Notes: generated from the letters alone by a model not told the origin. A stretch of 37,496 bases of DNA from a bacterium (GCA_029548485.1 JAKPNH010000009.1:1-37496); one strand, 5' to 3'; numbered from the stretch's first letter, positions 7,582 to 15,825 are shown. A program made the numbers and translations.

Positions 7582-7594
7582 GTTGCAAGAAATC

Positions 7595-7876
7595 TTACCT
7601 GCCTTTGTGTTCGTTTTCGTGCTTGCGCCAAGCTTTGGCGACCGCGGCTTCGGTTTTATCCAGATGCATCAGAACGGCGTCGCGGATGGCGGCCGCGTGC
7701 ACCCTTTCTTTGTCGCTCAAGAAATCCATAACCTCGCTCAAGGTTTCATCAACCACTTCTTTCAATTTTTCGCCCATCAACCCGGCCTCCTCGGCCGCCG
7801 CCTTGATGGCTTTTTTTAATTTGTCCTTGTCGAACTTTTCGGTCCCGCCGTGCCTTTTAACAACTTCTTTAGTCAT
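7595..7876 (-). CDS. Stand-alone ATP-cone domain protein
   Basis: 93 residues. 'VVKRHGGTEKFDKDKLKKAI' at the N-terminus followed by helices with 'VVDETLSEVMDFL' and 'AAAIRDAVLMHLDK' matches the ATP-cone, the (d)ATP-sensing module found at the N-terminus of ribonucleotide reductases and in NrdR. Here it is the whole protein, with no zinc ribbon and no catalytic domain. It may be a nucleotide-responsive regulator, but its partner is not in the window. It is convergent with the 6371-7552 gene. Upstream of the ATG an A/T-rich AATATT lies 6 nt away, consistent with a leaderless start. Confidence 0.75.
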   Translation of the reverse strand: MTKEVVKRHGGTEKFDKDKLKKAIKAAAEEAGLMGEKLKEVVDETLSEVMDFLSDKERVHAAAIRDAVLMHLDKTEAAVAKAWRKHENEHKGR

Positions 7877-7963
7877 TGTTGAAATATTTTTACGACCTTT
7901 GGCAACGGGAAAATTGCTTATATTTTATGCTGATTCAGTATAGCATAATTATTCGACGGGACA

Positions 7964-7992
7964 TTGAAAAAATAGGCGAAAAATGAGAAAAT
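7964..7992 (+). promoter_or_regulatory. Probable promoter of tRNA-Gln(UUG)
   Basis: TTGAAA (7964-7969), a 17-bp spacer and GAAAAT (7987-7992), placing transcription start at about 7999, just before the mature tRNA 5' end at 8001. The -10 is only a 4/6 match. Confidence 0.45.
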
Positions 7993-8000
7993 GGATTTAT

Positions 8001-8071
8001 TGCCGGATCGTCTAACGGTAGGACAGCGGCCTTTGAAGCCGTGAATCTTGGTTCGATTCCAGGTCCGGCAG
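8001..8071 (+). tRNA. tRNA-Gln, anticodon UUG
   Basis: Cloverleaf: acceptor TGCCGGA/TCCGGCA, D-stem GTCT/GGAC, anticodon stem GCGGC/GCCGT with loop CTTTGAA (anticodon TTG, reads CAA), T-arm with GGTTCGATTCC, discriminator G. CCA is not encoded. The U1-A72 pair is typical of tRNA-Gln. An AT-rich nuclease gene begins 32 nt downstream. Confidence 0.95.
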
Positions 8072-8103
8072 CTGATAAAATAAATAACTAAATAAGGAAG
8101 TTA

Positions 8104-8682
8104 GTGAATCAAAAGATATTTGAAATAACTCCGAAAATGATAAAATCTTTACTCCAGGTATTCTGGCTGCTGATTTCTAAGCTTTGGTATATCTGGGCCA
8201 TCGCGTTGATACTTGGTTTGTCTCCAATATTTCTCGACAAGCTCGTTAAAAGCCATCGGATAAAAAGAGCTCGCAAAACTGGAGAAAAATGGTTTTCCGA
8301 TAAAGAATTTCTTCAACAATTAAGAAAAATGGATCCTAGAGATTTTGAAGAATATGTTGCTGAATTATTCCGTGAGCTTGGATACAATGCTAAAGCCGTA
8401 GGGCGTTCTCATGACGAAGGGGTAGATGTCATCGCGGAAAAAGACGGAACCACTCATTATATTCAATGCAAAAGATATAATAGAAAAGTTACACTAGAGG
8501 AGATTCGCGATTTTTACGGTACCCTTGCGGATAAAATCGCGAAAGGCGCTAATTATTTCGTTACCACTGATAGTTTTACTCTTGGAGCAGAAAAGTTTGC
8601 CGAGGATAAGCCTATTGAGCTTATAGATGGGTATAAGCTTGTTAAATACCACAAAATGGCTAATGGAAATAATTATAAGTGA
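8104..8682 (+). CDS. Membrane-anchored Mrr-type restriction endonuclease
   Basis: 192 residues. The N-terminus has one or two hydrophobic segments (about 15-45) followed by a basic stretch, then an Mrr_cat (PD-(D/E)XK) domain from about residue 80. The catalytic core is visible: Glu in 'FEEYVAELF', Asp in 'DEGVDVIAE' and the 'QCKRY' Gln-x-Lys signature. Enzymes of this group cut modified or foreign DNA, and TM-fused versions are common in many bacteria; the exact role here is unknown. The start is GTG with a modest GGAAG upstream. The gene is clearly more AT-rich than its neighbours and sits directly after a tRNA-Gln gene, so horizontal acquisition is likely. Confidence 0.8.
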   Translation: MNQKIFEITPKMIKSLLQVFWLLISKLWYIWAIALILGLSPIFLDKLVKSHRIKRARKTGEKWFSDKEFLQQLRKMDPRDFEEYVAELFRELGYNAKAVGRSHDEGVDVIAEKDGTTHYIQCKRYNRKVTLEEIRDFYGTLADKIAKGANYFVTTDSFTLGAEKFAEDKPIELIDGYKLVKYHKMANGNNYK

Positions 8683-8755
8683 TTTGTATAGGCTAGAAAT
8701 ATATAAAATGGTATAATTATTTTATTATAAACTTAATTAAATTAATTCATATATT

Positions 8756-9100
8756 ATGAAGACTTTCATAAATTGGGTTATATCAGCTGTCGCCATTATA
8801 ATAGCGGCCTACGTTTTGCCCGGAGTGAACGTCGACGGCTTTTTGGCCGCGCTCGTTCTCGCGGTCGTGCTCGGAGCGATCAACGCTTTTATTAAGCCGA
8901 TAATCCTTTTCCTTACCTTTCCGATCAATATCGTAACCCTCGGATTGTTTACGTTGGTTATAAACGCCGGACTCGTCATACTCGCTTCATACATTGTTCC
9001 GGGGTTCAGCGTTGCCAGTTTCTGGTGGGCGATGCTGTTTAGTATTGTTCTGTCTTTTGTTACGACTGTTTTTTCGTCTTTTGGCTCAAACGATAAGTAA
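8756..9100 (+). CDS. Phage holin family 4 / YvlD-type membrane protein
   Basis: 114 residues with four hydrophobic segments. 'AAYVLPGVNVDGFLAALVLA', 'LGAINAFIKPIILFLTFPIN' and 'GLFTLVINAGLVILASYIVPG' are the hallmark motifs of the Phage_holin_4_2 (YvlD) family of small integral membrane proteins. Despite the name these are ordinary bacterial membrane proteins of uncertain role, often linked to envelope stress. It is preceded by a very AT-rich 70-bp stretch holding TATAAT (8711-8716) and followed by its own terminator, so it is monocistronic. Confidence 0.88.
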   Translation: MKTFINWVISAVAIIIAAYVLPGVNVDGFLAALVLAVVLGAINAFIKPIILFLTFPINIVTLGLFTLVINAGLVILASYIVPGFSVASFWWAMLFSIVLSFVTTVFSSFGSNDK

Positions 9101-9118
9101 TTAATACAGGGTAGGATT

Positions 9119-9151
9119 CATAAAGCACGCCAGTTGGCGCGCTTTATGTTT
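9119..9151 (+). terminator. Terminator after the holin-4-like gene
   Basis: Stem CATAAAGC-A-CGCC with GGCG-C-GCTTTATG (9119-9131 with 9136-9148, one A/C mismatch), AGTT loop, then TTT. Confidence 0.75.
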
Positions 9152-9249
9152 GTCATTTCTATGGCTCAATGGTGTTTTCTATTTTCTTGATTTTTTCTCT
9201 TTAAAATGTTATTTTATATTATAGCTCTTTCAGAAAGGGAGGCCTTCCA

Positions 9250-9795
9250 ATGGGTTTTCCGGTAAGTATCGAAGAGTTGCGAGTTGGCCTTGATACTAGG
9301 CGAGCCGCGATTAGGGGAATCGACGAAGAGCTCAAGCGCCTGAAAGAACAACGTGAAACGAACGAGCTTATGGCCGATGTTCTGGAGGGTTTGATGGAAT
9401 CGTGGAAGCATCCTGATCCGGGGAAGTATAAAGATGCGTATTTTTTCCTTAGCTCCGACCTCAAGAAACGTGTCGTCGTCAGGCAGTTCCTGGCTCCAGG
9501 CACGAAAATCTACCAGAACGCAGAAGAATGGCGATCTTATGATTGGAGTAGACCATCGAGGCACGGCAGTTTCTACTTTGACGGCGTGCCTTTTTATTAC
9601 CCGATCATAGACGTCAACGACGCCGGGAAAATCGAGTGTCCGACGTGCGGACAGCCTCAGCTCGTCGTTGAGCACTATGTTCAGACTTACGACAGTCCGG
9701 AAGGCGACGTATGGCTCAAACGACAGCTCATCGTCTGTCTCGATTGTGATAAGATCACAATCCATGAAAAGGCCGTGTCGGACAGCCGCTTCTAA
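9250..9795 (+). CDS. Unknown zinc-ribbon protein
   Basis: 181 residues, not recognised. Residues about 5-50 are a charged helix with coiled-coil character ('RRAAIRGIDEELKRLKEQRE'). The middle contains aromatic-rich strands, and the last third has 'CPTCGQPQ' and, about 45 residues later, 'CLDCDK', a two-knuckle zinc ribbon. The ATG has a strong GGGAGG 7 nt upstream, unlike most genes in the window. The gene stands alone, with a terminator on each side. A nucleic-acid- or protein-binding role is possible from the zinc ribbon only. Confidence 0.6.
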   Translation: MGFPVSIEELRVGLDTRRAAIRGIDEELKRLKEQRETNELMADVLEGLMESWKHPDPGKYKDAYFFLSSDLKKRVVVRQFLAPGTKIYQNAEEWRSYDWSRPSRHGSFYFDGVPFYYPIIDVNDAGKIECPTCGQPQLVVEHYVQTYDSPEGDVWLKRQLIVCLDCDKITIHEKAVSDSRF

Positions 9796-9819
9796 CTCGA
9801 ATAAAAGGCGGGAGACTAT

Positions 9820-9843
9820 AAAGCGTGTCATGCGACACGCTTT
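9820..9843 (+). terminator. Terminator between the zinc-ribbon gene and dnaX
   Basis: Perfect 10-bp stem AAAGCGTGTC/GACACGCTTT (9820-9829 with 9834-9843), ATGC loop, followed by CTCTTTTT on the plus strand. The plus-strand gene is the better client; the minus-strand side lacks an immediate T run. Confidence 0.85.
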
Positions 9844-9849
9844 CTCTTT

Positions 9850-10953
9850 TTATTTCAAATTCTCGATGATCGCCATTTCCAAGGGAACGATGGCGAAAGG
9901 CGAATAACGCATTTCGCTGTAGGCGCGGATCAGGGATTTCAGCATGGCGGTCAGTTTTTCCGGATCGGCTTCTTTGGATTGCCTGACCAAAGTCTGGAGT
10001 TCGTCGGGCGTGAGTTCGGACTCGAAAACGTTTTTCATGTCTGGGTTGAAATGAAGCACCAAGACTCGGCGGAGATAATGGATCAGATCATGGTTCAATT
10101 CCACCAGATTGTATCCGGCCTCGTTTATGTCGGATAAGGTCTTCAGAGATTTTTCCAAATCCTTTTTGATCAGTTCTTCGGCCAGATCGGCGGTTTTCGT
10201 AAAACCGACTTTTCCGAGCAGGCTTTCGACCGATTCCAAATCGGCTGCTTCTCCGAGTGAAATTATCTGATCGAGTAAAGACTCCGCGTCCCTGAAGCTT
10301 CCTTCGGCGGCCACGGCCACGAGCTCCAGGGCGTCGTCGCTGATTTTCAGTTTTTCTTCCTTGACGATCGTCTGGAGTTTTCCGAGAATCGTTTTCACGG
10401 ACAACCTCCGGAAATTGAAACGCTGGGTCCGGGAAATTATCGTCGCCGGAAGCTTTTCGTATTCGGTCGTCGCCAAAATGAATATGGCGTGCTCCGGCGG
10501 CTCTTCCAGGGTTTTAAGAAGCGCGTTGAAAGCCTCCTTCGTCAATTGATGGACTTCGTCGATGATGAAAACTTTTCGGCGGTAGGAAGCCGGGGAAAGC
10601 TTGATCCCTTCTTTCAGGTTCCGGATTTCTTCGATGCCGCGGTTCGAGGCGGCGTCGATTTCGATAACGTCCAAAGCCCGGCCTTCGTCGATTTCGAGGC
10701 ACGGCCGGCAATGGTTGCACGGCTCGCCCGATTCCCGGAATTTCGGGTCGTTCATTCTGGTTTCGCAATTGGCGATCTTCGCCAGGATCCTTGCGGCCGT
10801 GGTTTTGCCGGATCCGCGGGGTCCGTAAAAAAGATAGGCGTGGCTCAGCTTGTCCTGTTTGGCGGCGTTTTTCAGGACCTCGGTCGTCGATTCCTGGCCC
10901 AAAACGTCGGTCAGGGTTTTCGGCCGGTATTTGCGGTAGATGGCGAGAGACAT
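9850..10953 (-). CDS. dnaX: DNA polymerase III gamma subunit (clamp loader), gamma-only form
   Basis: 367 residues, the AAA+ motor that loads the sliding clamp. Visible motifs: Walker A 'GPRGSGKTT' (about 45-53), a zinc module with Cys at 'NCETR' and 'CNHCRPC', Walker B 'IIDEVHQL', sensor 1 'ILATTEYEKLP' and the SRC-type 'SRTQRF'. The protein ends just after domain III, so the tau-specific domains that bind DnaB and polymerase alpha are missing. The ATG follows TATAAT by 6 nt on the minus strand. It is monocistronic and divergent from the DUF4015 gene. Confidence 0.95.
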   Translation of the reverse strand: MSLAIYRKYRPKTLTDVLGQESTTEVLKNAAKQDKLSHAYLFYGPRGSGKTTAARILAKIANCETRMNDPKFRESGEPCNHCRPCLEIDEGRALDVIEIDAASNRGIEEIRNLKEGIKLSPASYRRKVFIIDEVHQLTKEAFNALLKTLEEPPEHAIFILATTEYEKLPATIISRTQRFNFRRLSVKTILGKLQTIVKEEKLKISDDALELVAVAAEGSFRDAESLLDQIISLGEAADLESVESLLGKVGFTKTADLAEELIKKDLEKSLKTLSDINEAGYNLVELNHDLIHYLRRVLVLHFNPDMKNVFESELTPDELQTLVRQSKEADPEKLTAMLKSLIRAYSEMRYSPFAIVPLEMAIIENLK

Positions 10954-10959
10954 GCTTTT

Positions 10960-10965
10960 ATTATA
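10960..10965 (-). promoter_or_regulatory. -10 element of dnaX, predicted leaderless start
   Basis: TATAAT on the minus strand, 6 nt before the dnaX ATG. The -35 position is T-rich but unconvincing, and there is no Shine-Dalgarno sequence. Confidence 0.65.
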
Positions 10966-11009
10966 GGCGAAAATGGATTAGAATAAAAACGCTTTAAAGC
11001 CGGAGTTTG

Positions 11010-12230
11010 ATGAGGAAAATCCTATTCATAATCTTTTTGGGGACCTTGGCCGCTGGGGCTTTTTTGTTTTTGAACACGACTTACACTTTCAAAGTCGGCG
11101 CCGGGGCGGTAAGCGAACCGGAAAAGCCGGCTGGAGTTTCGGGGATCATCGGCAAGCTGATAACGATCGGCGAAGAACAGCAAGCGACCATCGAGTCGAA
11201 AAACGACATCGAAAACCAAAAGCCCCTTTCGGAAAAACCAACGGCTGTCAAAGCGATTTATTCGACCGCCTGGTCAGCCGGTTCGGCCAAGAAAATCGAT
11301 TATTTCATCGACCTCATCAAGACCACGGAACTGAACGCCATTGTCATCGACATCAAGGATTATTCCGGTTACGTCGCTTACGACATCAACGATCCTTTCG
11401 TCAACAAGTACAAGGCCAAAGACATCAAGATCTCCAAAATCAACTCCCTAATCAAGAAACTCCACGATCAGGGGATTTACGTCATCGCCCGCATTGCCGT
11501 GTTCCAAGACCCGATTTTGGCCAAGAACAGGCCTGATTTGGCGGTTCAAAGCAAATCGACCGGGCTTACCTGGCTCGACCGTAAAAATCTGGCCTGGACA
11601 GACCCGGCTTCGCAAGAAGTCTGGGATTACAATTTGGCGATCGCCAAAGACGCGGCCAGTCGGGGGTTCGACGAAATCAATTTCGATTACATCCGTTTTC
11701 CTTCGGACGGCGACATAGCCGACATGGTTTTTCCGGTCTACGACACGACGAGCCCGAAGCACCTCACCATGAGAAAATTCTTCCAGTACGTGAGGAACAA
11801 TCTTCCGGAGACGCCTATTTCGGCCGATCTTTTCGGATTGGCGGGGATCGTGAACGATGACCTCGGCATCGGCCAAGTGCTCGAAGACGCCTTGCCTTAT
11901 TTCGACGCCGTTTCGCCCATGGCTTATCCGTCGCACTACGCCGTGAATTTCATGGGATTCAAGAATCCGGCCGAATATCCTTACGAAGTGGTGAGGAACA
12001 CCATGGCTACGGCCATGGCGAGACTCCACAAGCTCGGGGAACAAGGCATGGAGAACAAACCCAAGCTCCGGCTCTGGCTGCAGGACTTCAACATGGGTGC
12101 GACCTATGACGCCGCCATGGTGAGGAAAGAAATCCAAGCGGTCGAGGAAATAGACGCGACAAGCGGCTGGATGCTTTGGAATCCGAGTAACGTCTACACC
12201 AAAGGCGCTTTGATCCCGGAGAAAAGCTAA
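11010..12230 (+). CDS. DUF4015 putative glycoside hydrolase, membrane-anchored
   Basis: 406 residues. The N-terminal helix 'ILFIIFLGTLAAGAFLFL' anchors or exports the protein; a linker to about residue 75 leads to a TIM-barrel-like domain. 'VIDIKDYSGYVAYD', 'GFDEINFDYIRFPSDG', 'ADLFG' and 'VSPMAYPSHY' are the signature strands of the DUF4015 glycosyl-hydrolase-like family, in which the acidic residues of 'FDEINFDYIRF' are probable catalytic or substrate contacts. The substrate is unknown; a cell-surface polysaccharide is plausible. A TTG lies one codon before the ATG at 11010; I prefer the ATG because GGAG sits 4 nt upstream. The 12234 gene follows after 3 nt. Confidence 0.82.
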   Translation: MRKILFIIFLGTLAAGAFLFLNTTYTFKVGAGAVSEPEKPAGVSGIIGKLITIGEEQQATIESKNDIENQKPLSEKPTAVKAIYSTAWSAGSAKKIDYFIDLIKTTELNAIVIDIKDYSGYVAYDINDPFVNKYKAKDIKISKINSLIKKLHDQGIYVIARIAVFQDPILAKNRPDLAVQSKSTGLTWLDRKNLAWTDPASQEVWDYNLAIAKDAASRGFDEINFDYIRFPSDGDIADMVFPVYDTTSPKHLTMRKFFQYVRNNLPETPISADLFGLAGIVNDDLGIGQVLEDALPYFDAVSPMAYPSHYAVNFMGFKNPAEYPYEVVRNTMATAMARLHKLGEQGMENKPKLRLWLQDFNMGATYDAAMVRKEIQAVEEIDATSGWMLWNPSNVYTKGALIPEKS

Positions 12231-12233
12231 GAC

Positions 12234-12557
12234 ATGCTCGGCCGGAAAAAACTAGTTTGGACCAGCCACGCGAACGCAAAGATGCGTTTTTACGGCCTTT
12301 CGGAGTACCGCGTCAAGCGCGTCATCAACTACCCGCAAAGGATCGAGAAAGGGATCGCCGCGAATACCGCGGCCGTGATGCAATCCTCCGGAAGCAAAAA
12401 GCATCCTTACGAGATCTGGACGATGATCAAAGACGAATCCCGCTCCGGAGAAAAGATCAGGAAAGTCATTTCCGCCTGGAAATATCCGGGAACGACCAAG
12501 CCCGGAGAGCCGCTTCCCAAAGAAATCCTGGCCGAGATAGAAGAAGCCGGGTTCTGA
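12234..12557 (+). CDS. DUF4258-like small protein
   Basis: 107 residues, cytosolic. The start 'VWTSHANAKMRFYGLSEYRVKRVIN' has the His-Ala-x-x-Arg-Met pattern followed by a helix that I associate with DUF4258-like proteins, a fold related to RelE/BrnT-type toxins. No antitoxin-like partner is adjacent. The rest contains strands ('YEIWTMIKD', 'KVISAWKYPG') and a Pro-rich turn before a C-terminal helix. It is 3 nt downstream of the DUF4015 gene, so it is co-transcribed with it. A ribonuclease or toxin role is not supported beyond fold resemblance. Confidence 0.55.
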   Translation: MLGRKKLVWTSHANAKMRFYGLSEYRVKRVINYPQRIEKGIAANTAAVMQSSGSKKHPYEIWTMIKDESRSGEKIRKVISAWKYPGTTKPGEPLPKEILAEIEEAGF

Positions 12558-12562
12558 TCTCA

Positions 12563-12591
12563 AGTTGGTAAGGCGGGTTTTCGGGGTTATA
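12563..12591 (+). promoter_or_regulatory. Promoter of the scpA operon
   Basis: TTGGTA (12563-12568), a 17-bp spacer, TATAAT (12586-12591), then 9 nt to the scpA ATG at 12601. The predicted transcript has almost no leader. This drives the segregation and envelope block. Confidence 0.7.
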
Positions 12592-12600
12592 ATTCATAAA

Positions 12601-13296
12601 ATGCCTTTCGAAATCAGCATTGAAAGGTTCTCCGGTCCGTTACAGAAGCTTCTGGAACTCATCGAAGAACGCAAACTCGAAATCACCGAGTTGAGCCTCG
12701 CGGAGATCACCGGAGAATTTTTGGATTACGTCCAAAAAATGGGCGAAGCCGAACCGAAAACTTTGGCCGATTTCGTTTCCGTGGCCGCCAAGCTTTTGCT
12801 CATCAAATCGAAAAGCCTGATTCCGAACCTGGAATTGACAACCGAAGAAGAGGAAAGCATCGCCGATCTCGAGTCGCGGCTCAAGCTCTACAAGGAATTG
12901 AAATCCGCGGAAAAAAACGCAGCCGTTCTTTGGAAGTCGGAAAAAAGATCGTTCTCGCGGGATTTCGCCGCCGGTTCGAGAACGATCGTTTTCTATCCGC
13001 CGGCCAATTTCTCCAAAGAACTCGTAGCCAAAGCTTTTGGCGGGCTTTATAATATATTCGCGGCCGGAAAGAAAGAATACGTCGAGCACAAGATAATCAA
13101 TTTCGAAGAATACGTGGCGAGCCTCATCGGCCGCATCAAAGGAGCCACTCTCGGATTCAAGGAGCTTAGCAAAGACAAAGAGCGCCAGGAAATCGTCATT
13201 CTTTTCCTGGCCTTGCTGCATTTGCTGAAAGACAACGCCATCAAAATCGAGCAATCCGGACAATTCGAAGAAATAATCATCTCCCCGCATGCCTGA
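12601..13296 (+). CDS. scpA: Segregation and condensation protein A
   Basis: 231 residues, the kleisin that bridges the two SMC heads in the bacterial condensin. The N-terminus 'MPFEISIERFSGPLQKLLELIEERKLEITELSLAEIT' (read in pieces) is diagnostic of ScpA, followed by 'DFVSVAAKLLLIKSKSLIP' and a C-terminal winged helix ('QEIVILFLALLHLLKDNAI'). An in-frame start 36 nt upstream exists but lies across the promoter; the ATG at 12601 matches the family start. scpB begins inside its last codons (8-nt overlap), the normal scpAB arrangement. SMC itself is not in the window. Confidence 0.95.
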   Translation: MPFEISIERFSGPLQKLLELIEERKLEITELSLAEITGEFLDYVQKMGEAEPKTLADFVSVAAKLLLIKSKSLIPNLELTTEEEESIADLESRLKLYKELKSAEKNAAVLWKSEKRSFSRDFAAGSRTIVFYPPANFSKELVAKAFGGLYNIFAAGKKEYVEHKIINFEEYVASLIGRIKGATLGFKELSKDKERQEIVILFLALLHLLKDNAIKIEQSGQFEEIIISPHA

Positions 13297-13858
13297 AATC
13301 GAAAAACAATTGGAAGCGAAAATCGAAGCCGTCCTTTTCATCTACGGAGAGCCGGTGAAAATAACGAATCTCGTGAAAATGATCGAAGCCAGAGAACCGG
13401 AGGCAAGGAAGGCGATTGATCGCTTGAAATCCCGCCTCGATTCCGAAGAATCCGGATTGACGCTCGTCGAATCCGACGACAAAATACAACTTGTCACCAA
13501 ACCGGCTTTCGGGAAAATAATCGAAGAAATCGTCAAAGCCGAAATCAAGGAAGATCTGACTCCGGCGGCCCAGGAAACTTTATCCATCGTCGCTTACCTC
13601 GGTCCGATTTCGCGGCCGGAGATCGATTACATCCGGGGAGTCAATTCGAGCTTTATCCTGCGGAGCCTGATGGTGCGCGGACTCATCGAACGGAGTCCGA
13701 GCGCGAAAAGGCTTTCTTCTTTCGATTACAGATTGTCTTTCGACGCCTTGAAGCAGCTTGGCATTTCCAAAGAATCGGAGTTGCCGGAATACGAACGCTA
13801 TCGGGAAATCAGCAAAATCTTCAATGAAAAAGAAAACGGAAACGAACCCGGGAATTAA
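13289..13858 (+). CDS. scpB: Segregation and condensation protein B
   Basis: 189 residues, two winged-helix domains that bind ScpA in the SMC complex. Clear family motifs: 'KIEAVLFIYGEPVKI' at the N-terminus, 'LSIVAYLGPISRPEIDYIRGV' in the second domain and 'RGLIERSPSAKR'. The length is normal for the family. It overlaps scpA by 8 nt and the carboxypeptidase gene by 35 nt, so the three are translationally linked. Confidence 0.95.
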   Translation: MPEIEKQLEAKIEAVLFIYGEPVKITNLVKMIEAREPEARKAIDRLKSRLDSEESGLTLVESDDKIQLVTKPAFGKIIEEIVKAEIKEDLTPAAQETLSIVAYLGPISRPEIDYIRGVNSSFILRSLMVRGLIERSPSAKRLSSFDYRLSFDALKQLGISKESELPEYERYREISKIFNEKENGNEPGN

Positions 13859-14741
13859 GCCGCCCATTTTCATCCTCTTCGCCGCAGCCCTGTTGCTTAC
13901 CCTCATGAACCAGCGGCTTTTGTCGGGAAAAGCGGTTTTCACGGACAACAAGGACCTTTCGGGGCAGGCGATCGGGTACGCCGAAATTCAAGACCGGGCC
14001 GAACTTCCGCAAGCGCTCGTCTTGAACGAAAAACTGAACGCGGTGGCGGCCGAAGTCGTCGACCTCCAAACCAAAAAGAACCTCTTGGATTACAACGGGG
14101 GCCAGAATTGGCCGGCGGCCTCTTTGACCAAATTGATGTCGGCCGTCATTGTCGAAGAGTTCCTTGATCCCGGAGAAACGATCGACGTCCCTCGAACCGG
14201 GCCGGAAGACGAAGTTATTTTCCCCGGAGAAGCGTACAGCGTCGGAGACCTCGAAAAAATCATGCTCATGTCCTCGTCGAACAAGGCGGCTTACGCTTTC
14301 GAGAAACATTTCCCGGAAGGCCGATTTTTGGAGATGATGAACGAGAAAGCCAGAGACATCGGTATGGCGGACACCAATTTCACCGACGCTTCGGGGCTTT
14401 CCGAATCGAGCCGAACGTCTGGTGACGACCTCGTGAAGCTAGTACAATATATCTGGGAAAATCATCGCCGCGTTTTCTCGATCAACCGCGATCCCAAAGG
14501 AACGATCACCGAAATCAAAAGCGGGCAGATTAAAGAGATTTCGGCCACGCACCAGTTCGCCGGACGGCCGGATTTCCTGGGCGGCAAAACCGGATTCACG
14601 GCTTCGGCCCAAGGCAACTTGATTTCCATATTTTCCGTCGAAAACCACCCGGTCTTGATCCTCGTCCTCGGCACCGAGAGCCGGTTCGAGGAAAGCGAAA
14701 AAATATTAAAATTCATCACCGATGCTTCCAGAAGTAATTAG
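13824..14741 (+). CDS. D-alanyl-D-alanine carboxypeptidase (S11 family)
   Basis: 305 residues. One N-terminal TM helix ('PPIFILFAAALLLTLM') exports and anchors the enzyme; the peptidase domain carries all three penicillin-binding motifs: Ser100-x-x-Lys103 ('ASLTKLM'), Ser151-Ser-Asn153 ('SSNKAAY') and Lys255-Thr-Gly ('GGKTGFT'). It trims the terminal D-Ala of peptidoglycan stem peptides and so sets cross-linking. It lacks the C-terminal beta domain of PBP5, making it a minimal form. The start was placed at 'MKKKTETNPGI', giving a basic cytoplasmic head before the helix, inside scpB. It overlaps mraY by 20 nt. Confidence 0.9.
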   Translation: MKKKTETNPGIKPPIFILFAAALLLTLMNQRLLSGKAVFTDNKDLSGQAIGYAEIQDRAELPQALVLNEKLNAVAAEVVDLQTKKNLLDYNGGQNWPAASLTKLMSAVIVEEFLDPGETIDVPRTGPEDEVIFPGEAYSVGDLEKIMLMSSSNKAAYAFEKHFPEGRFLEMMNEKARDIGMADTNFTDASGLSESSRTSGDDLVKLVQYIWENHRRVFSINRDPKGTITEIKSGQIKEISATHQFAGRPDFLGGKTGFTASAQGNLISIFSVENHPVLILVLGTESRFEESEKILKFITDASRSN

Positions 14742-15804
14742 GATACAGGCGGTCCGCGTTTTGGGCGTCACCATCATCGCCTTCGTGACCGCCATCTTGC
14801 TTACGCCGCCGCTTTTCAAATTTTTAAAGAAGTTCGGCATCAAAAAACAGATCCGTTCGGCCGAATCGGCTCCGATCTTCGCCAGGCTTCACGCCAAAAA
14901 AGAGGGGACGCCGACCATGGGCGGTATCTTGATTTGGGCTTCGGTGCTCGGTTTGGCCGTTATCTTCGCTCTTCTCAACCATTTCTTCGACGGGTTCTTC
15001 GCTTATTTGAATTTCGTGAACCGCGCCGAAACCTATCTGCCGCTCGCTGCCATGTTCATCGCCGCCGGACTCGGATTTATCGACGACCTTTTGGGCGCGC
15101 TCCGCATCGGTCCGAACAACGGAGGAATGACGACCAAGCATAAATTTTTAATGTATTGCCTGGTGGCGGCCATCGGCGCCTGGTGGTTCTACGCGAAACT
15201 CGGCTGCCTCGACAACGTGGAAAACGCCTGTATCCTCTGCATTCCTTTTTTCGGGAATTTCGACGTCGGACTTTGGTACATACCGATATTCATGCTGGTC
15301 GTCGTGGCAAGCGCTTTTTCGGCCGATCTGACCGACGGCCTCGACGGGCTTCTCGGCGGAGTCTCCTTGTTCATTTTCGGGGGATTGATGGTGGTCGCTT
15401 TTCTCATCCGCCGCTACAACCTGGCGGTGATGATCGGCGCCGTCATCGGTTCGCTCCTCGCTTTCCTTTGGAATAACATCAATCCGGCGAAATTCTTCAT
15501 GGGAGACACCGGCTCCATGGCCTTGGGCATCACCATGGGAGTGATCGCCATGCAGACCGATTCGGCCTTGTTTTTGCCGATCATCGCCCTGCCTTTGGTC
15601 CTTGAAACGCTTTCGGTGATCATCCAGACGATCAGCAAGAGATTCTTCCATCGGAAAATATTCCTTTCCACGCCGATCCACCACCATTTCGAAGCCGTAG
15701 GCATGCCCGAGGCGCAAATTACCATGCGTTTCTGGATCATCGGATTCATCGGCGTCGGCCTCGGGGTGATCCTCTTCGTATTCTATCTTTTCGGGCTAAT
15801 CTGA
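14722..15804 (+). CDS. mraY: Phospho-N-acetylmuramoyl-pentapeptide transferase
   Basis: 360 residues, about ten TM helices. It moves phospho-MurNAc-pentapeptide from UDP to undecaprenyl phosphate, forming lipid I on the cytoplasmic face. Motifs: 'KKEGTPTMGGILI', 'FIDDLLG' (Mg-binding Asp pair), 'DLTDGLDGLLGG', 'NPAKFFMGDTGSMALG' and the cytoplasmic 'IHHHFE'. The length and motif order are typical. It starts within the carboxypeptidase gene and is upstream of ftsW and murG, with an amidohydrolase-like gene placed between. Confidence 0.97.
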   Translation: MLPEVIRIQAVRVLGVTIIAFVTAILLTPPLFKFLKKFGIKKQIRSAESAPIFARLHAKKEGTPTMGGILIWASVLGLAVIFALLNHFFDGFFAYLNFVNRAETYLPLAAMFIAAGLGFIDDLLGALRIGPNNGGMTTKHKFLMYCLVAAIGAWWFYAKLGCLDNVENACILCIPFFGNFDVGLWYIPIFMLVVVASAFSADLTDGLDGLLGGVSLFIFGGLMVVAFLIRRYNLAVMIGAVIGSLLAFLWNNINPAKFFMGDTGSMALGITMGVIAMQTDSALFLPIIALPLVLETLSVIIQTISKRFFHRKIFLSTPIHHHFEAVGMPEAQITMRFWIIGFIGVGLGVILFVFYLFGLI

Positions 15805-15813
15805 CGGATGCGT

Positions 15814-15819
15814 TATAAT
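15814..15819 (+). promoter_or_regulatory. -10 element of the amidohydrolase-like gene, predicted leaderless
   Basis: TATAAT ends 6 nt before the ATG at 15826; no clear -35 and no Shine-Dalgarno sequence. It would give ftsW, murG and gltX a second promoter inside the envelope block. Confidence 0.65.
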
Positions 15820-15825
15820 TAAATC

